DNA of 64,000 bases from Desertivirga brevis (GTDB lineage: Bacteria; Bacteroidota; Bacteroidia; Sphingobacteriales; Sphingobacteriaceae). The position numbers and the translations under genes were made by a program. Shown piece after piece: positions 42,508 through 51,254 of the stretch; the first letter of the stretch is position 1; every line of letters starts with the position of its first letter. The stretch is from assembly GCF_017355835.1 (NCBI RefSeq), contig NZ_JAFEWF010000001.1, positions 1,488,001 to 1,552,000 on the forward strand, written 5' to 3'. Below the pieces are notes generated by a model, which did no database searches, was not told the DNA's origin, and saw only the letters and a list, made by a program, of their open reading frames with translations.

Positions 42508-43443
42508 TTACAAAGTTACCACTACTTTACCTATGGTACGTCCGCTTTCAACCTGTAAGTGGGCAGCAGCCATTTCAGTAAAAGGAAAAGTACCAGAAAT
42601 ATGTGCTTTCAGGATACCTTTTTCAAGGAAAGTGGCAATTTCTTGTATGTCAGCCCCGTTAGATTGTACCAGCATAAAATAGCCATTCACTCCTTTTTCT
42701 TTAGCTTTTTCGGTAACTGCCTCATTCAAACCTGTAGGAATACTAATGACAGTTCCACCCTTTTTCGTCACCAGAAGTGATTTGTCGATTGTATCCCCTC
42801 CTACCCCATCCAAAACAAAATCAAATTCTTCTGGATGATTTGCCCAGTCGTAAGTAGTATAATCGATATGTTTATCAGCACCAAGCTGAATAATAAATTC
42901 TTTATTCCTGGCAGAGGAAGTGCCTGTTACTTCAGCGCCAAGGTGTTTAGCCAGTTGAACAGCGAAGTGCCCTACCCCCCCTGCAGCGGCGTGGACCAGT
43001 ACTTTTTGCCCCCGCTGTACCTTCGCATTATGGATAATGGCTTGCAGGGCAGTTAAGGCAGCAAGGGTTGCAGCTGCTGCTTCCTCATAAGAAATGTTGG
43101 CTGGCTTCAAGGCAAGATGCGATGCTGGTGCTGCCACATACTCTGCATAAGCCTTACCATGGCCAGGGAAGTTCACCATCCCGAATACTTCATCTCCTGG
43201 TTTGAATTGTTCAGATTTGGATTCGGTGACTATGCCAGATATATCCCAACCCAGAATCAATGGACTTTGGTCTTTAATGCGACCATAGACGCCTTTTCCG
43301 GTGCGAGTTTTAATATCTACCGGATTTATACTGATTGCTTTCACTTGTACCAATACTTCTCCGGTTTGAATTGATGGTGTTGCTATTTCCTGAATTTGTA
43401 GCTGGCTTACGTCGCCAGGAATATCTAATACGATTGCTTTCAT
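42508..43443 (-). CDS. NADP-dependent zinc-less alcohol dehydrogenase / quinone oxidoreductase
   Basis: 311 residues of the MDR superfamily: GroES-like N-terminal domain (ISINPVDIKTRTG, LGWDISGIV, GDEVFGM) and a Rossmann NADPH domain with AAAGGVGHFAVQLAK near 150. The catalytic zinc ligands of classic alcohol dehydrogenases are absent, so it fits quinone or enone reductases. It is divergent from an AraC regulator 84 bases away, probably its controller, and ends at a good terminator. Confidence 0.93.
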   Translation of the reverse strand: MKAIVLDIPGDVSQLQIQEIATPSIQTGEVLVQVKAISINPVDIKTRTGKGVYGRIKDQSPLILGWDISGIVTESKSEQFKPGDEVFGMVNFPGHGKAYAEYVAAPASHLALKPANISYEEAAAATLAALTALQAIIHNAKVQRGQKVLVHAAAGGVGHFAVQLAKHLGAEVTGTSSARNKEFIIQLGADKHIDYTTYDWANHPEEFDFVLDGVGGDTIDKSLLVTKKGGTVISIPTGLNEAVTEKAKEKGVNGYFMLVQSNGADIQEIATFLEKGILKAHISGTFPFTEMAAAHLQVESGRTIGKVVVTL

Positions 43444-43474
43444 AACTTTATTTACTTTTACAAAAGCAAAGTTA
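43442..43474. promoter_or_regulatory. Palindromic operator candidate between oxidoreductase and AraC genes
   Basis: ATAACTTT (43442-43449) and AAAGTTAT (43467/8-43474) are perfect inverted 8-mers enclosing a second palindrome, CTTTT-ACA-AAAG. The left arm overlaps the oxidoreductase start codon, a fitting place for repression. Inference only. Confidence 0.4.
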
Positions 43475-43477
43475 TAC

Positions 43478-43509
43478 TTGTAATATTTAATTTATTTGGT
43501 ATAATTTTG
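43478..43509 (+). promoter_or_regulatory. Bacteroidota-type promoter of the AraC gene
   Basis: TTG at 43478-43480 and TAATTTTG at 43502-43509 match the phylum's -33 TTG and -7 TAnnTTTG elements with a 21-base spacer; the start codon follows 18 bases later. Confidence 0.45.
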
Positions 43510-43527
43510 CCATAAACCGGTATAAGT

Positions 43528-44388
43528 ATGAAACGTGAAGATTTACATGAGCCGTTTTCCATTGAGTATATTACTGTAAATGAAGGCCCGCGTGAAGGGC
43601 ATAAGCATAGCTTCTTCGAGTTGGCTTATATTGTTGAAGGATCGGGTATTCAGTGTATTAACAAGAGTCGGTTTGCCTATCTTCCAGGCCATATGTTCCT
43701 GATCACTCCCGAAGACTGCCACTCGTTTGAAGTTGAAACAGCTACGACATTCTTCTATTTACGTTTCAATAATATTTACATAAGGGAGTCCGGTATTTTG
43801 ACTAGCAATGTTAAAAAACTTGAATTCATTCTGCAGAATGCCAACCACAAACCTGGTTGCATTTTGAAGAATATAGTGGATAAGCAGGTGGTCAAACCCC
43901 TAGTTGACGCAATTATACGAGAGTACGAAAACCGGGATATTTATAACCAGGAATTGATCCAACAGTATGTAAACACTCTCATTGTATTAGTGGCCCGCAA
44001 CATTGCCAAATTTCTGCACCTGGAGCTTTCGGACAATACCGATCAAAGGGCCGCTAATATCTTAAATTTCATACAGGCTAACATTTACTATCCGGAAAGA
44101 CTGCGGGCAGAATACCTATGTAAGCATTTTAATGTATCCATCAATTATTTGGGCAAGTATTTTAAACAGCATACCGGAAGTACTTTGCAGAAATATATTG
44201 TTCAATATCGGCAGACACTAATTGAGCACCGTTTAATACATAGTGATAAAAGGTTAGGGGAGATTGTTGATGAATTTGGCTTTACTGATGAAAGTCACCT
44301 TAACAAATTTTTCAGGAATAATAAAGGAATTAGTCCGAAAGCTTTCCGGGTTAAGAATTTTGCTAGACCTACTGTTATGGCTAGCTGA
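43528..44388 (+). CDS. AraC-family transcriptional regulator
   Basis: 286 residues. An N-terminal cupin ligand pocket (about 15-110: HKHSFFELAYIVEGSG, CHSFEVE) and a C-terminal double helix-turn-helix (about 185-280: LCKHFNVSINYLGKYFKQHT and GEIVDEFGFTDESHLNKFFR). It is divergent from the oxidoreductase, which it probably controls in response to a small molecule. A phylum-type promoter sits upstream. Confidence 0.93.
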   Translation: MKREDLHEPFSIEYITVNEGPREGHKHSFFELAYIVEGSGIQCINKSRFAYLPGHMFLITPEDCHSFEVETATTFFYLRFNNIYIRESGILTSNVKKLEFILQNANHKPGCILKNIVDKQVVKPLVDAIIREYENRDIYNQELIQQYVNTLIVLVARNIAKFLHLELSDNTDQRAANILNFIQANIYYPERLRAEYLCKHFNVSINYLGKYFKQHTGSTLQKYIVQYRQTLIEHRLIHSDKRLGEIVDEFGFTDESHLNKFFRNNKGISPKAFRVKNFARPTVMAS

Positions 44389-44417
44389 ACTAAGCTTCAT
44401 TGCCCAGGCAGGGTCGC

Positions 44418-44885
44418 CTATTTTAACTTTGCAGGCTGATGGTCTTCTGCGATGGCTAAATTACCAATACCCGTCCTGCTAATTTCCTCCAATTCATTCT
44501 TCTTAATTCTAAAGTAGGCTCTAACGGTATCCGCAGCAAACAGTGTCAGGGTATCGTCTTTAACCTGGTACGAGCCTTTTGATACCGGAGAATTGCGACT
44601 ATTATCAATAATGTAAGTTTTATTCCTGTAGAGTTTTAAGGATATTTCACCGATTGGTGCTTCCCTCCCTGCCGATAATAGTAGATCTGCATTCTTTTGG
44701 CCACGAGGATAAAGCTTTTGTTCAACGACGCTGATCACGCTGATGAGCATAAAAGTTAATATAAGTAAAGTACCAGCCTTCCTATACCCTCCATTGTCTT
44801 TACCTCGCAGGCCTGCTATTAAGTACCAGATTGTTCCGGGTATCCCGATTAGAATGATTAGTAATTTTAGAACTGATGTTATCAT
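44418..44885 (-). CDS. Membrane protein of unknown function
   Basis: 155 residues with two N-terminal membrane helices (about 4-24 and 38-56) and a soluble C-terminal domain (about 60-155: LKLYRNKTYIIDNSRNSPVS, KGSYQVKDDTLTLF) that looks like the lipocalin-like or META-type small beta domain often found in Bacteroidota. It is convergent with the AraC gene and stands alone. No specific role can be named. Confidence 0.65.
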   Translation of the reverse strand: MITSVLKLLIILIGIPGTIWYLIAGLRGKDNGGYRKAGTLLILTFMLISVISVVEQKLYPRGQKNADLLLSAGREAPIGEISLKLYRNKTYIIDNSRNSPVSKGSYQVKDDTLTLFAADTVRAYFRIKKNELEEISRTGIGNLAIAEDHQPAKLK

Positions 44886-45010
44886 TGTTATAAGATTTAG
44901 CTAAGGTGGTAAGATTTATGCAAATAAACACACTCGATTATTTTTCAAATATTTTCATAAAGCACTTGCAAAAACACATTCAATTCCTCATACTTGCAAT
45001 CTCTAAAAAA

Positions 45011-45084
<74 letters not shown>

Positions 45085-45096
45085 CTTTGAAATTCG

Positions 45097-45124
45097 GCCC
45101 TTCACTACCCCGAAGGGCTTTTTT
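45097..45124 (+). terminator. Intrinsic terminator between the two tRNA genes
   Basis: Perfect stem GCCCTTC (45097-45103) / GAAGGGC (45112-45118) with an 8-base loop and a T tract (45119-45124). It starts 12 bases after tRNA-Ala and ends 6 bases before tRNA-Val. Confidence 0.85.
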
Positions 45125-45130
45125 AATACC

Positions 45131-45205
45131 GGGAGTTTAGCTCAGCTGGTTTAGAGCACTACCTCGACAAGGTAGGGGTCACTGGTTCGAACCCAGTAAT
45201 TCCCA
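45131..45205 (+). tRNA. tRNA-Val (anticodon GAC)
   Basis: 75-base cloverleaf. Acceptor GGGAGTT/AATTCCC, D arm AGCTCAGCTGGTTTAGAGC, anticodon arm CTACC-TCGACAA-GGTAG, T arm ACTGG-TTCGAAC-CCAGT. The CCA is not encoded. Position 33, nearly always T, is C here. Confidence 0.93.
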
Positions 45206-45904
45206 CAATATATTCTGGCTTGCGTGTACCTTTTGAACAAGACTTGTTGTCGCTAAAAAATCTCCTATGGCTATAGGTAGCTCAAAAATTCCCAGGTACT
45301 AAATCTGGAGCGCCTATCTCTTAATTATAACAACCCAACTCTGAATAAAAAAGATGAACTTTTAGTATTGACATTAAATTTGTCACGCTGCATAAAGTCA
45401 CCAAAATGAGACCTCTACAAAAACTGATTCTAAAGAAGTATAGTGATAATCAATAGGAGTTCAACTTCCCTATATTTCGTTTCTAGGGATTAAAAGGCAT
45501 AAACCAGTTAAATCCAATAGCATACTGTGGAGGTATTTTAACTCGGTACTAATGATCTTAACAGCACAGCAAACCGAACGTGGCTTTTGGTTTTTTGATA
45601 ATCAAACCCGATAGACTATATCCAAGTTCATTTAGAGGAATTAAACTCTCTCACCTGACGGTTTTCATAAGCCAGAAGGTGCAGTTAACTTAGAAAAAAG
45701 AATTCATTTAATGAGGAAGTTCGAGACAAGTTAGATGAGAACGCCCCGAAATATTAATAATTAACCGACCCCTTTTATGAGAAGACCATTTAGTCATTGC
45801 TCCACAGTTGTTCCCTGAACCATAAGTCTTCATTTTAGGCTTGGCCGCTTACTCAAAACTTTTTTCAATTAGCATTAATGGTTTATGTAAGATACAAACG
45901 ATTA
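45206..45904. other. Intergenic stretch, probably a decayed gene
   Basis: About 700 bases with no intact gene. On the minus strand two protein-like open patches without starts occur: one reads ELGYSLSGLIIKKPKATFGL (ending near 45552), the next, in a shifted frame, YAIGFNWFMPFNP-stop (ending near 45493). They suggest a minus-strand gene broken by frameshifts, but the source is not recognised. Confidence 0.35.
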
Positions 45905-45940
45905 CAACAAAAAACCGCCCAAGCTTATGCCGGGGCGGTT
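45905..45940 (-). terminator. Intrinsic terminator after the Oar-like receptor gene
   Basis: Stem AACCGCCC / GGGCGGTT around 45913-45940, followed on the minus strand by TTTTTTGTTG. Confidence 0.9.
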
Positions 45941-45964
45941 CTAACAGTTAACCGTTTTATAATA

Positions 45965-48900
45965 TTAATTGAAAATATAACGAACTCCTACCTGCGCTGT
46001 CCAGCGTGAGAAAATATCGTTTACAAAATATGGCTCGTTATTATTCAGGTTATTCAATTTATAACGAGGAGTAGTTGTTCCAGGAGCAAAACTATCAAAA
46101 GTTACAGGCTTGAAGCTGTTGTCCCAGAAACTTGAGCCAAATGTATATTGTTGTCCCCAGTCTTTATTAATAAGGTTTCCTACGTTTAAAACATCAAGCG
46201 AAAGCTGAATGTTGTTTCTTTTACCTGCAACGTTGGTGAATACGTTTTGAAGGATCCTTAGGTCAAACTGATGTGTAAATGGAGTTCTGGCACCGTTTCG
46301 TTCAGCATACTGACCCCGGCGCTCTCTTAAATATGGCTGAGACTCAATGAAGGCATCGAATTGCTGCCATTGAGCTTCCGGAGTAACAGTGCCGTTGGTA
46401 ACAAAGGTCATTTCGCTGGCATCCCTCGGAATGTACATCAAGCTGTACTGATCACTTGCACTTCCTGATGAAGAGAAATTAGGGTCGCCCTGGATCAAGT
46501 AAGAGAACCTTGGTCCCGACTGTCCGTTATAGAATAATGATACAGTAGTTGATAAATGTTTAATGTATTCTTTTGTGTAAGATACTGCTGCCATAATACG
46601 GCTTCCGGTGCTGTATGGAGAATACCCGATCTGGGCGAAATTCGGTCCGTTTACGTTAGACACACGGTAGAAATTTGACTGGTTCTGAGATGAAGTTCCA
46701 GGAAATAGATCCTTAGATTCAGTGAAAGTATACGCTACCGTACCAAAAAGTCCATTTTCAAAACGTTTCTGAAGCTGGGCGGTTGCCGACCAGGCATAAC
46801 CTTCATTTACATTATCGATATAAACAATCTGTGTATAGTTTGGAAGCACCCGCCTTGCGTTACCGGATGGATATAACACCCTGTTATCAGCACCTTGTAA
46901 CTGGCCGATTGGTGCAGCTGCATTTATATCTCTGAACCTAAATGAACTGATATTCTTTGAGTACATGAATTCGGCCGTTCCAATAATTCCCCAAGGAAGC
47001 TTCTGATCAATTCCTAAAGATGTCCTTGCAATCTGAGGTAATTTCAAGTTTTCATTTAAAACAGTGATGTTTCCTGATGGAGCAAACGTTGCATTGCTTT
47101 TTGGTTGATTATTTACATCAGGTATAAATTCTATTGTTGCGGCACCTTGTGGGGAATTTAACTGGTTTCCTCCAAGAAGAGTCCCACTTTGAGTATATGC
47201 ACCAGCAGACCATACAAATGGAAATCTGGAAGTAAAGATACCTATTCCTCCACGTACCTGAGTTGATCTGTCATTGTTAACATCCCAGTTAAAACCAACT
47301 CTTGGAGACCACATAAAGGCTGCTTTAGGCATGCGGTTGGTGCGGACATCGTACTGAAGCGCTAAACGGGAATTGTTAAAGTCAGCGTTTTCTAGAGGTT
47401 CGTCCTGATAGATAGGAACGTCAAGTCTGATACCTCCTGTGATCTTTAAGTTTTCATACACCTGGAATTCATCCTGAACATAAAAACCTAATTGCATTGC
47501 ATTGAATTTCGCTCCTTGTTTAGGATCAGACGTGTTGCTGTAATTGTACTGAAAATTGCTCGCTAAGCCTCTCTCGAAGTTTTCTACTGCAGTATAAGGT
47601 GCTCCTGTGGCAGGATTTATATCAGTGGTTGCACGAAAAGTATAATTTCCGAAAGCACTTCCGATAAAACCATTATACATCTTATAGAATTCATTATGCG
47701 TTCCGAACGTAATCGTATGGTTTTGTTTCAGCAAGGTCAGGTTGTCTGTTAAGGTCATAACATCCTGGTTAAGCTGATTCACTGTAGAAAATGGCTCTGT
47801 TCCAAGATTCACTGTGTTACCACCAATGATCAGCGTAGCACGTGGGAAAGCTGCACCAGGAGCAGTTCTCGGTTCTCTTACACTAGTGTATCCGAAAATA
47901 AAGTTATTGGAAAGATTATTGGAGAACCTGCTATTAAGCTCAACAACTCCTGAGTTGGTTTTACTTTCGCGAAGTATTGCACCATTCGAAAAAGTCAACG
48001 TAGTTCCGTTACGGATCAAGTCTGTAGCGCTTCCTTCTACATAGCTATATCTTGCAGTTAAGCGATGGTTGTCATTAATATTATAATCGAAGCGGGCAAA
48101 GATCTTATCCGATTCATTATAGGTCTCCTGATCAAGGAAACTCCCCGCATCATAACCTAAGGCAATAGCGCGGGCATTAATCCTTTGCAGGTCGTTAGGA
48201 GAAATTAACGAACCGGGCTGTCCTGGCTGGAGGCCCAGAGGTGTTGTGTTCTTTGTTTTTTCGGCATTCAGGAAAAAGAATAGTTTATTTTTAATAATAG
48301 GTCCGCCAACACGAACGCCATACTGATCTTCTTTGAATTCGGCAAGCCTGGCAGCCGGGGTTGTATTAGAACGAAGGGCACCAGGAGTCTTTCCTGTCAG
48401 GTCCTGATTTCTTGTGAAATAATAAACTGAACCTTGTACGTCATTTGTTCCAGAACGGGTAACAGCTGAAATACCTCCACCCGCAAATCCACCCAGTCTT
48501 ACGTCGAAAGGCGCTACCTGTACCGTTAATTGTTCGATGGCATCCAGTGATATTGGGCCGGTACCAGTACTTGAACCGTTTGTGCCACCTTCACTTAATC
48601 CGAAAACGTCATTGCTCACCGCTCCGTCAATAGTTAGCTGATTGAAGCGGTAGTTCATCCCACCGATAGAAAGAGAAGTACCCTTTATATCAGCTTGCGG
48701 CGTTAAACGCGTAAAATCATTAATTCTTCTGGACACGGTAGGAAGGGCCTGAATCTGCTGATTGGTTATTACAGTAGCAGGACCGGTTTTTCTTTGGTTA
48801 AGCGCGTTATTGCCTGTAACTACTACTTCTGCCAGCTGATTACCCGCCTCTTTTAATATCGTATTGAGGTTATATGGCTGGCCTAATTGAAGATAAATGT

Positions 48901-49189
48901 CATTAATCGTTTTTGTTTCGAACCCTATAAAGGTAATAGCTACGGTGTAAGGACCTCCAACGCGCATATTCGAAATATTGAAACGTCCGGCAGCATTTGC
49001 TGATGAGCCGTAAACCGTTCCGGTGGGCTCATGCACAACCCTGATCGAAGCTCCAGCTAGGGCTTCACCTTTTGAGTCTTTTACCAAACCTGTTAAACTG
49101 CTTGTTGTAACCTGAGCCTGCAGGTTGGCAAGGCCAATAAACAGGAAGAGCGTAGAAAGTAAATAATTCTTCATTATTTGATTTTTCAT
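45965..49189 (-). CDS. Oar-like TonB-dependent receptor
   Basis: 1074 residues; a second Met at residue 6 is an equally good start and gives the signal peptide MKNYLLSTLFLFIGLANLQA. A carboxypeptidase-regulatory-like domain (about 30-120) is followed by a plug (GMNYRFNQLTIDGAVSNDVF, VQVAPFDVRLGGFAGGGISA) and a very long barrel ending in Ile-Phe-Asn. The plug style is that of Oar-type outer-membrane proteins. These have been linked to adhesion, secretion and protein export rather than sugar uptake. No SusD-like or enzyme gene is adjacent, so the ligand is unknown. Confidence 0.92.
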   Translation of the reverse strand: MKNQIMKNYLLSTLFLFIGLANLQAQVTTSSLTGLVKDSKGEALAGASIRVVHEPTGTVYGSSANAAGRFNISNMRVGGPYTVAITFIGFETKTINDIYLQLGQPYNLNTILKEAGNQLAEVVVTGNNALNQRKTGPATVITNQQIQALPTVSRRINDFTRLTPQADIKGTSLSIGGMNYRFNQLTIDGAVSNDVFGLSEGGTNGSSTGTGPISLDAIEQLTVQVAPFDVRLGGFAGGGISAVTRSGTNDVQGSVYYFTRNQDLTGKTPGALRSNTTPAARLAEFKEDQYGVRVGGPIIKNKLFFFLNAEKTKNTTPLGLQPGQPGSLISPNDLQRINARAIALGYDAGSFLDQETYNESDKIFARFDYNINDNHRLTARYSYVEGSATDLIRNGTTLTFSNGAILRESKTNSGVVELNSRFSNNLSNNFIFGYTSVREPRTAPGAAFPRATLIIGGNTVNLGTEPFSTVNQLNQDVMTLTDNLTLLKQNHTITFGTHNEFYKMYNGFIGSAFGNYTFRATTDINPATGAPYTAVENFERGLASNFQYNYSNTSDPKQGAKFNAMQLGFYVQDEFQVYENLKITGGIRLDVPIYQDEPLENADFNNSRLALQYDVRTNRMPKAAFMWSPRVGFNWDVNNDRSTQVRGGIGIFTSRFPFVWSAGAYTQSGTLLGGNQLNSPQGAATIEFIPDVNNQPKSNATFAPSGNITVLNENLKLPQIARTSLGIDQKLPWGIIGTAEFMYSKNISSFRFRDINAAAPIGQLQGADNRVLYPSGNARRVLPNYTQIVYIDNVNEGYAWSATAQLQKRFENGLFGTVAYTFTESKDLFPGTSSQNQSNFYRVSNVNGPNFAQIGYSPYSTGSRIMAAVSYTKEYIKHLSTTVSLFYNGQSGPRFSYLIQGDPNFSSSGSASDQYSLMYIPRDASEMTFVTNGTVTPEAQWQQFDAFIESQPYLRERRGQYAERNGARTPFTHQFDLRILQNVFTNVAGKRNNIQLSLDVLNVGNLINKDWGQQYTFGSSFWDNSFKPVTFDSFAPGTTTPRYKLNNLNNNEPYFVNDIFSRWTAQVGVRYIFN

Positions 49190-50004
49190 GTAGTTAATGT
49201 GATTATTTACAAATATTAGCCGATTTATTTTTAAACTGTAAAAAAAGCGACAGATTTAATATTGAGTTATTAATTACTTAAACAGGGGAGGGATTCGTGT
49301 GGGGGGTAGTAGAGTTTTGATTTTTTGGAAAGGTATCGGATTCTAGAATTATGATGCTCCAAAAGGTCACCGATTTGACTCCGATATTACCGTTGACTTT
49401 GTACCTCCTTATATCATTGAATTAAAGCTAGGAGATTATTAATGTATAAACCATTCTGAATCATTAATAAACTCAATTATAAATAGGTCTTTTGAGTTTA
49501 TTTGAAATGAAGAATTTATCAACATTCATAAGTCTTCCACTACCCTCACAATTTTCAAAAGAGCTTGAAAACAACAGAACATTTTAACTCTAATGATACT
49601 GGAAGCTTATCAATGAAAACAGCTTTCTAATAAGCAGTAAGGAAAGGGCTCGCTATGGAAAAACTACAATAAGTTTATATACATTCGATGATAACACTAT
49701 CAGATAGGCATTATACGGTCCCGATCCTTAATTAATCATATCTGCTCATGTTACGGAAAATGAAGTGCATAAAGATTTTATAGCAGGGTGAATTTATTAT
49801 TAAATCTTTCATTGCTAGCTGTAGCACTACTTCCCTTAATGGCTAACGGCAACAAAAGCATGCAGATAGCACTGTCATTTTTTGTGGACGGCTGTCTTAT
49901 AGGCAACCACTCTTCTAATGGAAATCTTTTTGTAAACCTGTCAAAACATTTCGCAGTTTCTATCCCTTAATAGGTTTTAGTTGATAAATTGTTTTGGACT
50001 GGCG
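49190..50004. other. AT-rich intergenic stretch with a tRNA relic
   Basis: About 800 bases without a solid gene. It contains a degraded tRNA 3' half (separate entry) and an 8-bp hairpin AAACTCAA/TTGAGTTT around 49469-49500. A GTG frame of 60 codons at 49788-49970 begins like a signal peptide and is followed by a terminator, so a small exported peptide is possible but not called. Confidence 0.45.
49343..49392 (+). pseudogene. Degraded tRNA 3'-half, similar to tRNA-Ala
   Basis: AGGTCA followed by CCGATTTGACTCCGATATT at 49364-49388 copies the variable and T-arm of the tRNA-Ala at 45011 with only a few changes, 12 of the last bases (GACTCCGATATT) being identical. The T stem no longer pairs and the 5' half is unrecognisable, so it is not a functional tRNA. 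The copy has the same orientation as the intact gene. Confidence 0.6.
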
Positions 50005-50040
50005 AACCCATCGGCGTTGATATGGCTGGTGGGTTTTTTA
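50005..50040 (+). terminator. Intrinsic terminator
   Basis: Stem AACCCATC (50005-50012) / GGTGGGTT (50028-50035) with one G-T type pair, followed by TTTTA. It suggests a plus-strand transcript upstream in the 49.4-50.0 kb region. Confidence 0.65.
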
Positions 50041-50059
50041 TTTCTTATCTTTGTCTTCG

Positions 50060-50287
50060 ATGAGCGCAGAACTACAAGAGTTAAAAGATTTTTTCAATTC
50101 AGTTGAATTACCTAAGGGAACATTTAGTGTAAAACCTGGCGAGTATATTAGTGATGCTGAAACTTGTATTAGAACTGCTATCACTACATTGGAAATACAT
50201 CATTCAAATACTTCCTTCGCTGGTTACTGGGAGCGGCTTCGCAGAATTAAAGCTTACATTGAGGAGAATCAGCAGCAGGCGGGTTAA
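50060..50287 (+). CDS. DUF6965-like small protein
   Basis: 75 residues from ATG 50060 (a TTG three codons upstream is possible). The order ELQELKDFFNSVELPKGTFS, PGEYISDAE ... YWERLRRIKAYI matches the pattern of DUF6965 proteins: a helix, a short extended segment and a C-terminal helix. It is cytosolic and of unknown role. The neighbours upstream and downstream are relics, so its context is uninformative. Confidence 0.6.
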   Translation: MSAELQELKDFFNSVELPKGTFSVKPGEYISDAETCIRTAITTLEIHHSNTSFAGYWERLRRIKAYIEENQQQAG

Positions 50288-50387
50288 AGGCAAAAGCGCC
50301 CTTTAACGTGCGGCTCCATCAATTTGTTACCAAAAACTTCTTCTTTTAAATTATTCCTTTCACAACCTAATTATTTACAAAACACGC

Positions 50388-50570
50388 CGAGATGATGGTG
50401 CGAAGAGTTTGCTGGAATTCAAACAAGGAGGAGGCCGCACCATTGCCCAATACGAAAAAACAAGTGTTGTTTTCGGAATGCCAAATTAAGCTGTTCAACT
50501 TGATGCCGCAGAGAAAGTACTTCCGCTACAAGATATTTTACGTTATCTGTTGCAACTAAGCGAAAAGTAG
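50388..50570 (+). pseudogene. cheB: cheB (chemotaxis methylesterase) C-terminal remnant with internal stop
   Basis: In one frame the bases read [20 protein letters not shown] then [12 protein letters not shown], a TAA at 50487-50489, then AVQLDAAEKVLPLQDILRYL and a TAG at 50568-50570. This is the conserved end of the CheB methylesterase domain (G-x-T-x-A-Q-x-E-x-S-V-V-F-G-M-P). The TAA sits where the family has a Lys or Arg codon following Pro-Lys. The 5' three quarters is missing and no other chemotaxis gene is near. The tail overlaps the last 15 bases of lipB. Confidence 0.9.
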
Positions 50571-51254
50571 GGTGCAATCAAATACGGTTTCAAAATTAGA
50601 GATAAGCAGTCGCGTTACTTCACCTACGGAGACCGGCCTACCTAATTGTTTACCAATAGATGTCACTCCTCTTTCCTCCTGGTTTATACCACAGGGAATG
50701 AAGTACTCATATGGTTTCAGGTCGTTATTCACGTTTAAGGCAAGGCCATGATTACTTATCCAGCGTGATAAATGAACCCCAATGGCGCAAACTTTCCTCG
50801 CTTCCCCGCTGCCCACGTCTTTAATCCAAACTCCAGGAAAATACGCATCATAGAATCCCTCTATACCTATTTGCTCAAGGGTTAAAATAACCACTTTTGC
50901 CAGGCTTGCAATAAACCACCTGATATCCGTTTTAAAATCGTTCAAATTGAGAATAGGATACACAACAAGCTGTCCGGGATTATGCATAGTAATTCGACCT
51001 CCTCTTCTAATATCAAAAAGCTCAAAACCCCTTGCCTGCAGAATTTTGTGGTCTACCAGCAAGTCATGTTCTGTAGCCGAACTTCCAAATGTGATCACAG
51101 AAGGATGTTCACAAATAAAGAGGGTATGCGTGCTTTCTTCTTTCATAGTCCTTTGGGTCGAGATCTCCTCGCGGAGTTCTTGCTGTAGCCTTAGGGCATA
51201 TAGGTAAGGTATTAGTCCTAATTGCCTACAAAAAACCCTCGGCTTAGTGACCAT
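50556..51254 (-). CDS. lipB: Lipoyl(octanoyl) transferase LipB
   Basis: 232 residues from ATG 51254; a TTG 12 bases upstream is the alternative. It transfers octanoyl from acyl carrier protein to lipoyl domains. The family blocks are RRGGRITMHNPGQLVVYPIL (usually ...TYHGPGQ), the catalytic Lys in RKVCAIGVHLSRW, NHGLALNVNNDL and the catalytic Cys in IPCGI. The HNPGQ variant replaces HGPGQ. It overlaps the upstream metal-hydrolase gene by 11 bases, so the two are probably cotranscribed. Confidence 0.93.
   Translation of the reverse strand: MVTKPRVFCRQLGLIPYLYALRLQQELREEISTQRTMKEESTHTLFICEHPSVITFGSSATEHDLLVDHKILQARGFELFDIRRGGRITMHNPGQLVVYPILNLNDFKTDIRWFIASLAKVVILTLEQIGIEGFYDAYFPGVWIKDVGSGEARKVCAIGVHLSRWISNHGLALNVNNDLKPYEYFIPCGINQEERGVTSIGKQLGRPVSVGEVTRLLISNFETVFDCTLLFA

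Noticed and set aside
49788..49970. 60-codon GTG frame that begins like a signal peptide
   Set aside because: Hydrophobic start and a downstream terminator are suggestive, but the remainder has no pattern and no family; kept only in the gap note.
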